DNA of 64,000 nucleotides, taken from contig JBMNGH010000003.1 in assembly GCA_050949725.1 (NCBI GenBank), positions 159,467 to 223,466 on the forward strand, read 5' to 3'. Of this stretch, positions 41,508-50,935 are shown in pieces. Below the pieces are notes generated by a model that was not told the origin of the DNA, ran no database searches, and was given only the letters and a program-made list of their open reading frames with translations. Positions within the stretch are counted from its first letter, which is position 1, and each line of letters begins with the position of its first letter. A program made the translations under genes and the position numbers. This stretch comes from JBMNGH01 sp050949725 (lineage in GTDB: Bacteria > Bacillota > Thermosediminibacteria > Thermosediminibacterales > Tepidanaerobacteraceae).

Positions 41508-42245
41508 CTATCTGTCCATATTTTCTAAATAGGGTATATATGCCGGATCCTGAGTAAGTTGTTTCCTTCTTGACACGACACCTTCTCTAACTAGCAGAGC
41601 AACTTCCACCGCTCTTTTTCCCAAATCTCGTGCAGCCTTGACAGCTACTTCAGCATCAAATACCCCATCAGAAACCTGCTTTTCAAGTGCTTTTCTATCC
41701 CCAGAGTTGGAGGTCCACCCACCTACGCCTATATAAGATTCCCACATATCTCCGGCTACCGGTATGCATTGCATCAGCAAGGTATGATTGATGAGATCTG
41801 TCATTGTATGTTCCTGGCCAGAAAACACGTGGATGCCCTGTGAAATGCTGCCGATAACCTTTAAAAATTTAGGCAGTTTATCTTCTCCCGGCTTGAACAG
41901 GTGCCTATATCGACCGAAAGTAGTATTGCCCAATCTGTCTATAAAACACTTTAATTGGCCCGGAATTCCCATATGGTAAACCGGCACAGAATATATTACT
42001 ACATCAGCTTTCAGCCACAGATTACAAAGTTCTTGAAAATCGTCCTTTATAATGCACTCACCTTTATCTGCACATCTGCCACAGGCTATACAAGGACCAA
42101 ATTTTTTCCCCCTTATTGAATACATAATACACTCAACAGCATCTGTACTTTCCTTTTCTGCTGCTTCAAGGGCTTTTTTTAGAAGAAATTCACTATTTCC
42201 TTTTCGAGGGCTGCCACTTATTCCTAGTACAGTAATTTTGCTCAT
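41508..42245 (-). CDS. Iron-sulfur flavoprotein, NADPH-dependent FMN reductase family
   Basis: The protein has the flavodoxin-like FMN phosphate loop GISGSPRKGNSEFLLKKAL, a compact cysteine cluster CIACGRCADKGEC as in iron-sulfur flavoproteins, and SVPVYHMGIPGQLKCFIDRL. Such proteins shuttle electrons between ferredoxins and other acceptors. The start at 42245 has AGGAG upstream; the frame runs on to 42308, inside the preceding gene, without a better site. It joins the electron-transfer group of the operon. Confidence 0.86.
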   Translation of the reverse strand: MSKITVLGISGSPRKGNSEFLLKKALEAAEKESTDAVECIMYSIRGKKFGPCIACGRCADKGECIIKDDFQELCNLWLKADVVIYSVPVYHMGIPGQLKCFIDRLGNTTFGRYRHLFKPGEDKLPKFLKVIGSISQGIHVFSGQEHTMTDLINHTLLMQCIPVAGDMWESYIGVGGWTSNSGDRKALEKQVSDGVFDAEVAVKAARDLGKRAVEVALLVREGVVSRRKQLTQDPAYIPYLENMDR

Positions 42246-42304
42246 AAGATTCACTCCTGAGTAAATAATGTTTGGAAACTTTATTAAAATTTTGTATTTC
42301 TCTA

Positions 42305-43882
42305 TCAATTAATTGTTTCCTCTTCACTATAACCTGCCATCATCAATCCGAGTTTTTGAAGATCTACATCATCTCTTTTTACATCGCCGACAATCTTGCC
42401 GCGAAACATGACAACAATTCTATCGGATAGCTCCATCAATTCATCCAAATCACTTGATACAAGTAAAACTCCTAAGTTATTTTGTGCACTCTCAATTAAT
42501 TTTGTCCGCAAAAATTGTGTAGCACTAAAATCAAGACCCCTTGTGGGTTGACACGCTATAATAACTTTTGGATTACCCATTAATGTCCTCGCCAAAACTA
42601 CTTTTTGCTGATTTCCACCTGATAAGGTCTTCATTATTACATGACAATTGCTTGCTTTCACATTAAACGTTTCAATTGCTGATTCTGCCACTCCTTCGAC
42701 TTCTTTATGGCGTACAATCCCTTTATGAGAATATGGCTCTCTCTCCATACAGTCTAAAACAAGGTTCTCCTTTAGGGTCATTTCTCCTACCATACCTTTT
42801 TCAAACCGATCTTCAGGTATATAGCCAATGCCCTCAGTTCTTCTTTTCGCGACATTCCATTTATTTATATTCCGGCCCATGAATATTATTTCTCCGCCTT
42901 TTATCTCTCTCAAACCCACAATTGTTTCAGCCAACTCAATTTGCCCATTGCCGGCAACACCTGCAATACCGACTATTTCTCCTTCTCCTATATCAAAACT
43001 CACATCATCAACAACAATTTTTTTATCTTTATTTTCAACCGTAACATTTTTCAGTTGTATAACTTGCTTGTAAAATTTCTTTACTTTTCCGGCATGTAAA
43101 GGAGTAGACAGCTCTCTATCAACCATCATTTTTGCAATTTCTCTAATACTTGTATCTTTTGTTTCAACTGTTGCAATGTGTTTTCCGCCCCTCAGTACTG
43201 TAATTTTATTGCTGATCGCCATAGCTTCTTGCAGTTTATGTGTGACGAGTACGACCGAATAACCTTTTCCCCTTAAATCTACAAGGAAGTTCAAAAGGGA
43301 CTCTGCCTGTTGAGGTGTTAAAACGGCTGTAGGTTCATCGAGAATCAGAATCCGCGCTCCCTGGTACAGTGCCTTCAGTATCTCGACCTGCTGGCGCTCT
43401 CCAATGGAAATGTTTTCGATCCTTGCATTCAAATCAACATCAAAATGGTATTTTTTCATCAAGTCGCCTATTACGTACTCGAATTTCTTCCATTGAGGTT
43501 TGAAGTCTGTCCATCTTAATGTGGGCATGACTATGTTTTCCAAAACAGTATGGGAGTATATCAGCGAAAAATGCTGGTGTATCATACCAATACCGTTGGT
43601 AATTGCAATATTCGGATTCCATTTATCAGGGGCCTGTATCCCATCAAGTGTGATTTTGCCGCTGTCAGCACTATAAACGCCGTATAGAATGTTCATCAAA
43701 GTGCTTTTACCTGCTCCATTTTCCCCCACGAGCGCTCGAATTTCGCCTGGCTTTAAGTTAAAAGACACTTTATCGAGAGCCGTCAATTTACCAAAATTTT
43801 TTGTAATATTTTCCATGAATATTTCAGGTACTATCAGAACTTCTGCACTTTGTTGATTTAGCGCCGGCTCATTAGTCTTCAT
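42305..43882 (-). CDS. Nucleoside/simple-sugar-type ABC transporter, double ATPase
   Basis: The 525-residue protein has two ATPase domains. The first has Walker A GENGAGKST, a SIGERQQVEILKAL signature and LILDEPTAVLTP; the second has GVAGNGQIE in place of a standard Walker A, then LSGGNQQKVVLARTL. This layout is typical of the BMP-linked nucleoside importers (YufO/NupO-like) and of sugar RbsA proteins. BMP-type partner genes make nucleoside or purine-like substrates likelier than sugars. GGAGG precedes the ATG. Confidence 0.9.
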   Translation of the reverse strand: MKTNEPALNQQSAEVLIVPEIFMENITKNFGKLTALDKVSFNLKPGEIRALVGENGAGKSTLMNILYGVYSADSGKITLDGIQAPDKWNPNIAITNGIGMIHQHFSLIYSHTVLENIVMPTLRWTDFKPQWKKFEYVIGDLMKKYHFDVDLNARIENISIGERQQVEILKALYQGARILILDEPTAVLTPQQAESLLNFLVDLRGKGYSVVLVTHKLQEAMAISNKITVLRGGKHIATVETKDTSIREIAKMMVDRELSTPLHAGKVKKFYKQVIQLKNVTVENKDKKIVVDDVSFDIGEGEIVGIAGVAGNGQIELAETIVGLREIKGGEIIFMGRNINKWNVAKRRTEGIGYIPEDRFEKGMVGEMTLKENLVLDCMEREPYSHKGIVRHKEVEGVAESAIETFNVKASNCHVIMKTLSGGNQQKVVLARTLMGNPKVIIACQPTRGLDFSATQFLRTKLIESAQNNLGVLLVSSDLDELMELSDRIVVMFRGKIVGDVKRDDVDLQKLGLMMAGYSEEETIN

Positions 43883-43913
43883 ACTTTAAACCTCCAGATT
43901 TTTCGTTAAAGAC

Positions 43914-43966
43914 TTACTGCACCCTTGAAAAGTTTAATACATAGGTTGTCATCAAGGGCGCAGTAA
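43914..43966 (-). terminator. Intergenic hairpin after the BMP binding-protein gene
   Basis: TTACTGCACCCTTGA and TCAAGGGCGCAGTAA pair over 15 bases with one mismatch. The minus strand continues AGTCTTTAACG, without a strong T-run. It probably protects the upstream binding-protein mRNA or partly terminates. Confidence 0.6.
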
Positions 43967-43978
43967 CTTAAAGTATAA

Positions 43979-45010
43979 TTACTTCATTATCTCTTCATGA
44001 ATTACGACAGGTATTTCGATTTCTCCGTTCTTGAATCTTTCCGTCAAGTCCAGTATTTCTCGTTCAACTTCTTCCGGCACACTGCCTCGGAAGTCCGCAA
44101 ACTTAAAGTATTTTGAACCCATATTGTAAATCTTGTTTTCTAGTGTCCCGTTTGTGAAGTTCTCTGCCACTTCACTGTAGAGGAGAGGTGTATCCATGAG
44201 CAGACTTGTCATAATGGCGTTTGGATTATCTTCATAAAGGTCTGCACAATAACCTATCACCTTAGCACCGTTTGATTCCGCAGCTTCGTAAACACCCATA
44301 GCAGCCTGACCCGTCACTGTGAAGATAGAATCGACACCATTCTGTGTCATCAGTGCGGTTAATTCTCTATGCTTGGCAGTATCAACCCAATCTCCTGCCC
44401 AGTATACAACGACTTCAGCATCTGGATTTATATACTTTGCCCCTTCTATTGCACCGCTGAACAAAGTTTCAAGAACAGGTATCGGAGAACCTCCCAGCAA
44501 TCCAATTTTTCCCGTCTCGCTAGATGTCGCCAAAGCCATTCCAATTAAATTTCCATATTCATAAAAATCAGGAGCATAAGCTACCGCTTTTGGCGAATCA
44601 GGTAGTTCGTCAGCCATCGAGGTGATAATCATCCATTTATCGGGATATTGGGGTGCCAACTCCTTCCATGCCTCGATCATGCCGTTGTCCGGAAAAATTA
44701 TCATGTCATAGCCTTTATCTAAATATCCGACAGCAGTTTCAGCTGTTTTGGGGTATGGTACGTTTTCTGCAACTGATACATCCCATCCGAATTCATTCTT
44801 TAAAGTCATCAATCCAGCCCAGTGTGCTCTATCCCAACCGCCAGCATTTGGTGGGTCTGGCACTGAAAACATAGATCCTACTTGAATAGCTTGTCCTTCC
44901 TGATCTTCTGAGCCGCTCTCAGCTTCGCTGTTCCCACCACAACCGGTAATCATAATTGAGGAAATAAATATTGCCAATATGATAAAGGCAATATATTTCT
45001 TTCTTAACAT
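43979..45010 (-). CDS. BMP family ABC transporter substrate-binding lipoprotein
   Basis: The 343-residue protein has a lipoprotein signal with lipobox near ISSIMITGC and the BMP-family fold: GWDRAHWAGLMTLKNEFGW, YDMIIFPDNGMIEAWK and GQAAMGVYEAAESNGAKVIG. BMP proteins with this plan bind nucleosides or purine-type ligands. It sits with two permeases and a double ATPase in one operon. AAGGAG precedes the ATG. Confidence 0.9.
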   Translation of the reverse strand: MLRKKYIAFIILAIFISSIMITGCGGNSEAESGSEDQEGQAIQVGSMFSVPDPPNAGGWDRAHWAGLMTLKNEFGWDVSVAENVPYPKTAETAVGYLDKGYDMIIFPDNGMIEAWKELAPQYPDKWMIITSMADELPDSPKAVAYAPDFYEYGNLIGMALATSSETGKIGLLGGSPIPVLETLFSGAIEGAKYINPDAEVVVYWAGDWVDTAKHRELTALMTQNGVDSIFTVTGQAAMGVYEAAESNGAKVIGYCADLYEDNPNAIMTSLLMDTPLLYSEVAENFTNGTLENKIYNMGSKYFKFADFRGSVPEEVEREILDLTERFKNGEIEIPVVIHEEIMK

Positions 45011-45183
45011 TGATCAACACTCCTTTTTAATGTTATTCATGGTACCTCTACTCAAAATTCGATATTATACAGTTAGTTATTTTACTTTTACCCATACATC
45101 CCCCCCTTAAAAAAATATATGAATTTCTAATGCAACTGTAAATATGTTGACATTTTCCTATAAAACCTACGAAATACTGATAA

Positions 45184-46056
45184 CTACCTCCTTATAAAAA
45201 TCCTTCCAACATCCGCAGGACCTCTTGTCTTACCTGTAATTCCTACAACGATTAGTGTAAGCACGTATGGCAACATAAAGTAGTAATAAGAGTTAATAGC
45301 ACCTCCGAGCGCCTGTGATCTAAAAGCTAGAGCTTCACCGGCACCGAAGATAAGTGTCGATACTATTACAAGTAGCGGATTCCATTTGCTCAGATATACC
45401 GCTGCCAAAGCTATAAAACCTCTGCCACCAGTAATATTATCAGTGAATACTCTAACCCATCCCAGGGACAGCGCGGCTCCTCCCAATGCTGAAAGGATTG
45501 CTGCGACGATCAATGTAATTGTCCTTACTTTTATTACATCAATACCTGCAGTATTTGCAGCATTCGCATCTTCGCCAACCGAACGCAATTTCAAACCGGC
45601 TGCGGTTTTAAACAAAAACCACCAAATGGCTACAGTCAAGATTACAGAAAAAATTTCAAAAATTGTCATCCCCAAAAACACTGGCTTGATACCGGCAACC
45701 ATATTTTGAGCCGTTGATCCAAGCAATCTATATATATAACTTGTAACACCAGTAGCAGCCAGATTAAATGCAATTCCCACAATAACCTGATCAGTCGGTA
45801 GCCATATTGAGGCGATTGAAAGCAAAAGCCCCAACAATAACCCTGTCAATAATGTCATCAGTATTCCCATAAAAATCGTTCCGCTCATATTAGTAGCAAT
45901 TATTCCAGCCAATGCACCTGTAAGCATTACCCCTTCAACACCTAAGTGCATTACACCTGCCCTTTCTGCGAGAAGAACCCCTAGTGCACAATATATAAGC
46001 GGTGTCGCCGCGCGAATTGTGGCATATATAAAATCTATTCCCCAACTAGCATCCAT
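45184..46056 (-). CDS. Nucleoside-type ABC transporter permease (YufQ/NupQ-like)
   Basis: A 290-residue membrane protein of the RbsC-like branch, about eight helices, with the family opening ATPLIYCALGVLLAERAGVM and HLGVEGVMLTGALAG. GEDANAANTAGIDVIKVRT is the coupling loop for the ATPase. It pairs with the permease at 46112-47176 and the BMP binding protein. Confidence 0.9.
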   Translation of the reverse strand: MDASWGIDFIYATIRAATPLIYCALGVLLAERAGVMHLGVEGVMLTGALAGIIATNMSGTIFMGILMTLLTGLLLGLLLSIASIWLPTDQVIVGIAFNLAATGVTSYIYRLLGSTAQNMVAGIKPVFLGMTIFEIFSVILTVAIWWFLFKTAAGLKLRSVGEDANAANTAGIDVIKVRTITLIVAAILSALGGAALSLGWVRVFTDNITGGRGFIALAAVYLSKWNPLLVIVSTLIFGAGEALAFRSQALGGAINSYYYFMLPYVLTLIVVGITGKTRGPADVGRIFIRR

Positions 46057-46111
46057 TTTTCATCTCACCTTTAGCCTATATGTTTTTTTATTGACAACGG
46101 GTATTCAATAT

Positions 46112-47176
46112 CTACTTTGTTTTCCCCAGCATAACCCGGGCGTTAAAACAGACGAACAGTATAACCGGTATTCCCTGTATTATTGACATAAGTGCCGATG
46201 GCACACCTGTCATTGCCTGCATATATCTTGCTCCTGTCTCCAAGATCGAAAGGAGAAATGCAACAGGGATGATTCCCAATGGGTTATTACCCAAAAACGC
46301 AACTGAGATTCCCGTAAAGCCCCATGATAATGCCCAGCCTTCGGCAACCCTATAAGTTACACCCATAACCTCTACGGCTCCTGCCAACCCTGCAAGAGCA
46401 GCACCGATTAGTACTGATGCCGTTATCAGGCGGGTAACGGGAATGCCCGCGGTCTTTGCTGCTTCCGGATTATTCCCCACAGCTTTCAGTTGAATTCCAG
46501 ATACAGTGTTTTGCATAATCCATGCAGCTATTATTGCAATTAGCACGGCAAACCATATTCCGATGTGGATCCCTGAATTAGTGGGGAAATGAGGCAATCG
46601 GAATTGTGTGGGGATACTCCTTGTCGCACCATAAAATGCCTTAGGGTCTTTCATCACACTTGTTATAAGACCATATACCAAATTCACGCCTGCGAAATTC
46701 ATCATGATTGTAGTTGTAACCTCATTTGCCCCACGCTTTAGTTTCAAATATACGGGTATGAGAATTGCCAAGATTCCCGTGGCCATTGATGCGAGAAGGG
46801 CAACAATTATTACAAATAACGGACTGCCGCTCATGTTTGTAGCAACATACACAGCTGCCAATGCCCCCAGCTCAAGCTGTCCCTGACCACCTATATTGAA
46901 AAAGCCAGCTTTATAAGGAATATAAACAGCTAAACCAGTTAAAATTAACGGGGCAGTTTGAATTAAAGTAAAAATTATAGATTTTCTTCCCCTCAAGGCC
47001 CCTTGAAAAAGACTTGACAAAACTGTCATCGGATTTGCACCATATATCAAAGACATTGCTGCGAGCAACAACAACGAAATTACTAAAGCTAGCACAGAAA
47101 TTGCAAATTGTGATTCCATTATTCTCTTTATACTGAGGTAACTGCCTCTTCTTTCTGAATGCACGTGTTCACCCAA
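46112..47176 (-). CDS. Nucleoside-type ABC transporter permease (YufP/NupP-like)
   Basis: The 354-residue permease has a hydrophilic N-terminus, then about eight to ten helices. PLILTGLAVYIPYKAGFFNI and GGQGQLELGALAAVYVA are family hallmarks and AVGNNPEAAKTAGIPVTRLI is the coupling loop. Start is TTG with AAGGGAG upstream. It is the first of the transporter genes. Confidence 0.9.
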   Translation of the reverse strand: MGEHVHSERRGSYLSIKRIMESQFAISVLALVISLLLLAAMSLIYGANPMTVLSSLFQGALRGRKSIIFTLIQTAPLILTGLAVYIPYKAGFFNIGGQGQLELGALAAVYVATNMSGSPLFVIIVALLASMATGILAILIPVYLKLKRGANEVTTTIMMNFAGVNLVYGLITSVMKDPKAFYGATRSIPTQFRLPHFPTNSGIHIGIWFAVLIAIIAAWIMQNTVSGIQLKAVGNNPEAAKTAGIPVTRLITASVLIGAALAGLAGAVEVMGVTYRVAEGWALSWGFTGISVAFLGNNPLGIIPVAFLLSILETGARYMQAMTGVPSALMSIIQGIPVILFVCFNARVMLGKTK

Positions 47177-47222
47177 TTTAAATACTCCCTTTTTCTATTT
47201 TATATAGTAGCTGTGAGAGATC

Positions 47223-48359
47223 CTAACGTCGATTAAGTTCTTCCATTTCAACAAATCTCAATTCCGGACAGCCATATCTGTCACCACCAAAAACCTTGGC
47301 TATATCCGGATTCATTAAACCCTCTCTCAGCCTTGAATGGCATGGAGTGCCCACGAGAACGAGATTTTTCCCCATCTTTAAATCAGTGCTAAGCACACCC
47401 GAGCCTGTTTTAGTGTCTAGCATGCATACAAGGTCGGGAAATACCGATTTGAGTTTATCGTTGACCCATAAGGCCATCGTCTCATTTTTAATAACCAGCT
47501 TTGCTTCAGTGCCCTCGAACTCTTTTTTTCCCTCAAGCCTAACATTAGTTATATAAAAACCGCCTTTATCTTCTGCTTGGAGAGAGCTTATTTTGCCTTC
47601 AAACATCTTGAGCCCGTCCAATTCCTCCACAACAGCCTGTATCGTATCACTGCCTGATTTTCTTGCCTCTAATAAAGATTTGCCGATTCTGAGTGCTTTT
47701 GTAATTGTGTTGGGTATTACAGATTGTTTTAGCTGAGCACCAGTCATCGCATAATGCGAGTTTGCTCCCATTCCTACATTCTCTTTGGCTATAACAAATC
47801 GGCCGACCTCATCTGCAAATGTTGCTTCTTTTTGACCAACTACGATGATTTTGTTTCCCTCAGTATCGACAAGCGGCATCGGGGTAAGGCTTATTCCGTG
47901 TGCAAGAAAACTTGCCATCTGAGTTTCGGGCGCTGACCTTCCCAGTGAATCTCCATCTACTACGCTGATTCCCATTCTTGCCGCAAGAGATAAGATAACC
48001 GGTGTGTTTAATGCTCCAACTTCAAACGGAACCACGTGATCAATTTTTTTGCCTATATACTGTGACATGAGTTCTATTGCTTCTATCAGCTCAAACTTTT
48101 CTTCCCAACATTCGATAAGTTTTTCGGTATCTAATTTGTCCAGGAAGGCCACTGAACCCATTATACCACCGCTGACTATTGTTGCATTATCGGAAATCGC
48201 TTCAGGTGTCTCAATGATAATTTGCCTGTTCTTTTTAATTATGTCATTTTCTAAAATGGCTCTCCCTAACTTGGGACTTCCCCCTCCGCCTGTCCCTAAA
48301 ATTGTAAGTCCTTCCAAAAGTGGTTCAATATCACTTGCTTTCAAAACGTATTTACTCAT
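47223..48359 (-). CDS. DUF917 family protein
   Basis: The protein has the DUF917 opening LLEGLTILGTGGGGSPKLGR and the late GTPCHSRLREG and GDRYGCPELRF. DUF917 proteins often lie beside hydantoinases or amidohydrolases and transporters for purines or hydantoins, but no reaction is established here. Start ATG 48359 is set by CGGAGGTG; the gene overlaps the preceding aminotransferase stop by eight bases. The frame to 48401 is not supported. It supports a cyclic ureide or related substrate for this operon. Confidence 0.82.
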   Translation of the reverse strand: MSKYVLKASDIEPLLEGLTILGTGGGGSPKLGRAILENDIIKKNRQIIIETPEAISDNATIVSGGIMGSVAFLDKLDTEKLIECWEEKFELIEAIELMSQYIGKKIDHVVPFEVGALNTPVILSLAARMGISVVDGDSLGRSAPETQMASFLAHGISLTPMPLVDTEGNKIIVVGQKEATFADEVGRFVIAKENVGMGANSHYAMTGAQLKQSVIPNTITKALRIGKSLLEARKSGSDTIQAVVEELDGLKMFEGKISSLQAEDKGGFYITNVRLEGKKEFEGTEAKLVIKNETMALWVNDKLKSVFPDLVCMLDTKTGSGVLSTDLKMGKNLVLVGTPCHSRLREGLMNPDIAKVFGGDRYGCPELRFVEMEELNRR

Positions 48360-49587
48360 TGTGCACCTCCGGTTTGAATTCAAATGTACTGAATATTTCA
48401 TGAGCCCTATTTAATGCTTCACCTTTTTTAACTTTAACCCCAAAATGGACGAGTGCATTTTCTAAAGCTGCAATTGTGGGTAAAATATATTTCGGTGCTG
48501 CTGATATGCCCATAGTGCCTATCCTCACGTTATCATCACCGATTTCTCCGTTAGCCAGGACCACTCTGTATTTCTTTAACATTACTTCTCTGAAGTCCCT
48601 CTCTTTTATACCTTTGGGAAGCCTTACAACAGTAACAACATCAGAAATAGTCTTTTCATCTTTTGTTACTCTTTCGAGACCAAGTGAGTCTACCGCTGCT
48701 CTTACTGCCTTACCGGCAACTTTGTGCCTCTGTATCCTATTTTCTAAACCTTCTTCGAAAATATCCTCCAAAGCGCCTTGCAGGCCCCATACTAGCGTAG
48801 CTGGAAGTGATACCTCATGAGGCGCTCTGTAGTCAAATTTGGGCGGGTCTCCGCCTTTTTTCCACCATTCATGATATTTTTTTACCTTAACGTCGTGATA
48901 TCTTCTCCATGTTTCAAGATCCAGAGACAAGGTATCGATCTCTGTCTTTCTCTTTTTAATTTTATCCCATATTTTGGGGCTAATAGAAATTGTTGCGATA
49001 CCCTGTGGACCATTTATACATTTCTGGGCACTGCCAAAACACAGGTCAATACCCCATTCATCAGTTCTTACATCTAACCCTCCAAAAGAAGAAACCGCAT
49101 CTACCACAAATAACAAATCATACTTTCTACAAAGCAAACCCAGTTCATCAACAGGCTGTTCCGCGCCGGTGGTCGTTTCATCGTGCACAACATAAAGGCA
49201 GTTTGGTTTACTGTTTTTTATTAATTCCTCTACCTTTTCCAAATCGATCGGTTCTCCATAATCGACCTTGTACTCTATACAATCTAACCCGATTATTTCC
49301 GCTATACACTTAGCAACTTCTCCGAAAATACCGGTATTAATGACAAGAATCTTTTCTCCGGGCTCAAACGTACTTCTCAAACCCATTTCTATGGCAAATG
49401 TGCCTGTACCTGTCACGATTAAAAGATCATTTTTCGTGTTGTATAATTTTTTCATCATTTTAACTGTCTGCTCTTCAGTCTCATAATAATAAGGGTAATA
49501 TATCGCCTGCTGAGTTTGTCTACCCATATATTTTAGAGCCCTCGGCGATAAATACGTTTGCCCACAGCTCATATTAATATAATCCAT
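48352..49587 (-). CDS. Class V aminotransferase, PucG-like
   Basis: A 411-residue fold type I PLP enzyme. TGTGTFAIEMGLRSTFEPGE lies in the cofactor cup, VDAVSSFGGLDVRTDEW holds the ring Asp and GSAQKCINGPQG the Schiff-base Lys. A long helical insert (about 205-245, with ETWRRYHDVKVKKYHEWWKK) is not in its paralog at 35767. The paralog pair flank the operon. Ureidoglycine or serine/alanine-glyoxylate activity is possible. It is the first gene of the operon and has GGGGG upstream. Expression may depend on the palindrome 70 bases further upstream. Confidence 0.83.
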   Translation of the reverse strand: MDYINMSCGQTYLSPRALKYMGRQTQQAIYYPYYYETEEQTVKMMKKLYNTKNDLLIVTGTGTFAIEMGLRSTFEPGEKILVINTGIFGEVAKCIAEIIGLDCIEYKVDYGEPIDLEKVEELIKNSKPNCLYVVHDETTTGAEQPVDELGLLCRKYDLLFVVDAVSSFGGLDVRTDEWGIDLCFGSAQKCINGPQGIATISISPKIWDKIKKRKTEIDTLSLDLETWRRYHDVKVKKYHEWWKKGGDPPKFDYRAPHEVSLPATLVWGLQGALEDIFEEGLENRIQRHKVAGKAVRAAVDSLGLERVTKDEKTISDVVTVVRLPKGIKERDFREVMLKKYRVVLANGEIGDDNVRIGTMGISAAPKYILPTIAALENALVHFGVKVKKGEALNRAHEIFSTFEFKPEVHNE

Positions 49588-49886
49588 ATATTTTACCCCC
49601 TTGAGTTAAATATTTTTATAGTACTCCGATATAAATCTGTATTATGTTTCGTTCTGCAAAACACTGTTTTGCATTTAATATTATATATATTCTACTTTTT
49701 TTTTGCTTTTCCTTCTTGGATAGTATTAACTTTTTTCATCAGGCAAATTTTGTTCGTTTTTGAATGTTTAGACTGATTTTTACTACCGATTTACCACTTT
49801 TGTCCCAACATGCTCAAAATATTTCCAGTTTATTTGAGACAGATGCAACCATCCACAATCAATCTTAATTATACATTAAATAAAAA
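49588..49886 (-). promoter_or_regulatory. Promoter region of the aminotransferase-AOR operon
   Basis: The minus strand has TATAAT at 49680-49685 in an AT-rich run, but no good -35 at 17 bases. The palindrome at 49655-49673 lies just downstream, at the expected transcript start. No gene is seen. Confidence 0.45.
49655..49673. promoter_or_regulatory. 19-bp perfect palindrome, probable operator
   Basis: TGCAAAACA-C-TGTTTTGCA is a perfect inverted repeat with a single-base centre, placed right after a -10-like TATAAT and about 70 bases before the aminotransferase start. Position and symmetry suggest a repressor site. No regulator gene lies nearby. Confidence 0.55.
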
Positions 49887-49887
49887 G

Positions 49888-49925
49888 GCTCTTCCTCGGT
49901 AATACATGCCTCCCTAGGAAGAGTC
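49888..49925 (-). terminator. Terminator after the creatininase gene
   Basis: GGCTCTTCCT (49888-49897) and AGGAAGAGTC (49916-49925) pair over ten bases with a G-T pair. The minus strand continues CTTTTTATTTAATG. It ends the second island operon. Confidence 0.85.
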
Positions 49926-49958
49926 TGAAAAGTTGATTTACGGTTCATTACAGATTAT

Positions 49959-50723
49959 TTATAGATTATTTGCAGAATAATAATCGAACAGCTCTGCAAG
50001 CCTTTTGACAATAATCCTTGAAATTATTTCACCTTTTTCATTAGTGGCAAACTGGGGCTGCCCAATATTGCCGTATTCTGAGTATCTTTTGAAAGGTTTG
50101 TAAATGTAAATGCTGTTTTTCGCAAACATATCGGGGTTGTGCCATTTACTACCATTTGCGGGACTGTGTTCAGATATCTTATCCCGAAAAACAAGCGCCG
50201 GAAAATAATATTTCATAAGTGATGTTTCGAATTCCCCGGCATGACCCATCCCTCCTATACCTGTGTCCCTAACTTTTGGGATTTCGTCAGCAATTAAATC
50301 CCAATACCTTACAAGAACAGGGCTCATCTCATGTGTTTCACCTAATTCATTTATAGCTATCTGAAGGGCGGGTTGGTTTCCACCATGACAATTTAGTATG
50401 AGTATTTTATCAAATCCATTGGAGTATATTGAGTTGCACACATCTAAAATAAGTGATTTTATTGTATCCTGAGCTAAAGTCACATATCCCTTAAAATCGC
50501 TGTGATGTGGTGAGAAACCATAACAAATTACGGGAAGGGCCAACACCTTGCTTTTTGCCCGTTCTGCGGCTTTCCGCAGTATTGCATCCCCTAAAAACCC
50601 ATCAGTCCCTACTGGGAGATGCTCCGAATGCTGTTCACATGACCCAACGGCAAAGGCTGTAACACAACTGCTTACATGTTCCCCAATTTCATATGATGCC
50701 ATTTTATACCAGTCCAAAAGCAT
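49959..50723 (-). CDS. Creatininase family amidohydrolase
   Basis: A 254-residue metal-dependent amidohydrolase. The first metal loop is GSCEQHSEHLPVGTDGFLGD (usual form GSxEQHGPHLP), then LNCHGGNQPALQIAINELG and GHAGEFETSLMKYYFP supply the remaining His and Glu ligands. The family opens creatinine, cyclic imides or formamide-type amides. Real creatinine use is only one option. It is the last gene of the minus-strand operon, 212 bases after the threonine-synthase-like gene, with short repeats in the gap. Confidence 0.85.
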   Translation of the reverse strand: MLLDWYKMASYEIGEHVSSCVTAFAVGSCEQHSEHLPVGTDGFLGDAILRKAAERAKSKVLALPVICYGFSPHHSDFKGYVTLAQDTIKSLILDVCNSIYSNGFDKILILNCHGGNQPALQIAINELGETHEMSPVLVRYWDLIADEIPKVRDTGIGGMGHAGEFETSLMKYYFPALVFRDKISEHSPANGSKWHNPDMFAKNSIYIYKPFKRYSEYGNIGQPQFATNEKGEIISRIIVKRLAELFDYYSANNL

Positions 50724-50728
50724 GTTCT

Positions 50729-50865
50729 GTTCACCCTACACTAAATTGTTTGAAACTTTAAAGTAAGTGACAGTTTCATTTTGGGATTATAATGAAATAA
50801 TGATCCGTTCACCCTAGACTAAATTTTAATCAGTAACGGTTTTTGTTTTGTCATTATAATGAAAT
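50729..50865. repeat. Paired short repeats upstream of the creatininase gene
   Basis: GTTCACCCTACACTAAATT (50729-50747) recurs as GTTCACCCTAGACTAAATT (50807-50825), and ATTATAATGAAAT occurs at 50786-50798 and 50853-50865. The second lies in the palindrome TCATTATAATGA. The gap looks like a diverged tandem duplication of about 70-80 bases that carries the ribosome-binding site of the gene. Confidence 0.7.
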
Positions 50866-50935
50866 CCAACAGGGTTACTGCATCTTAATGTGAAGGAACC
50901 TTTATAAACACCAAAGCTAATTTTAGTTAATTCTA

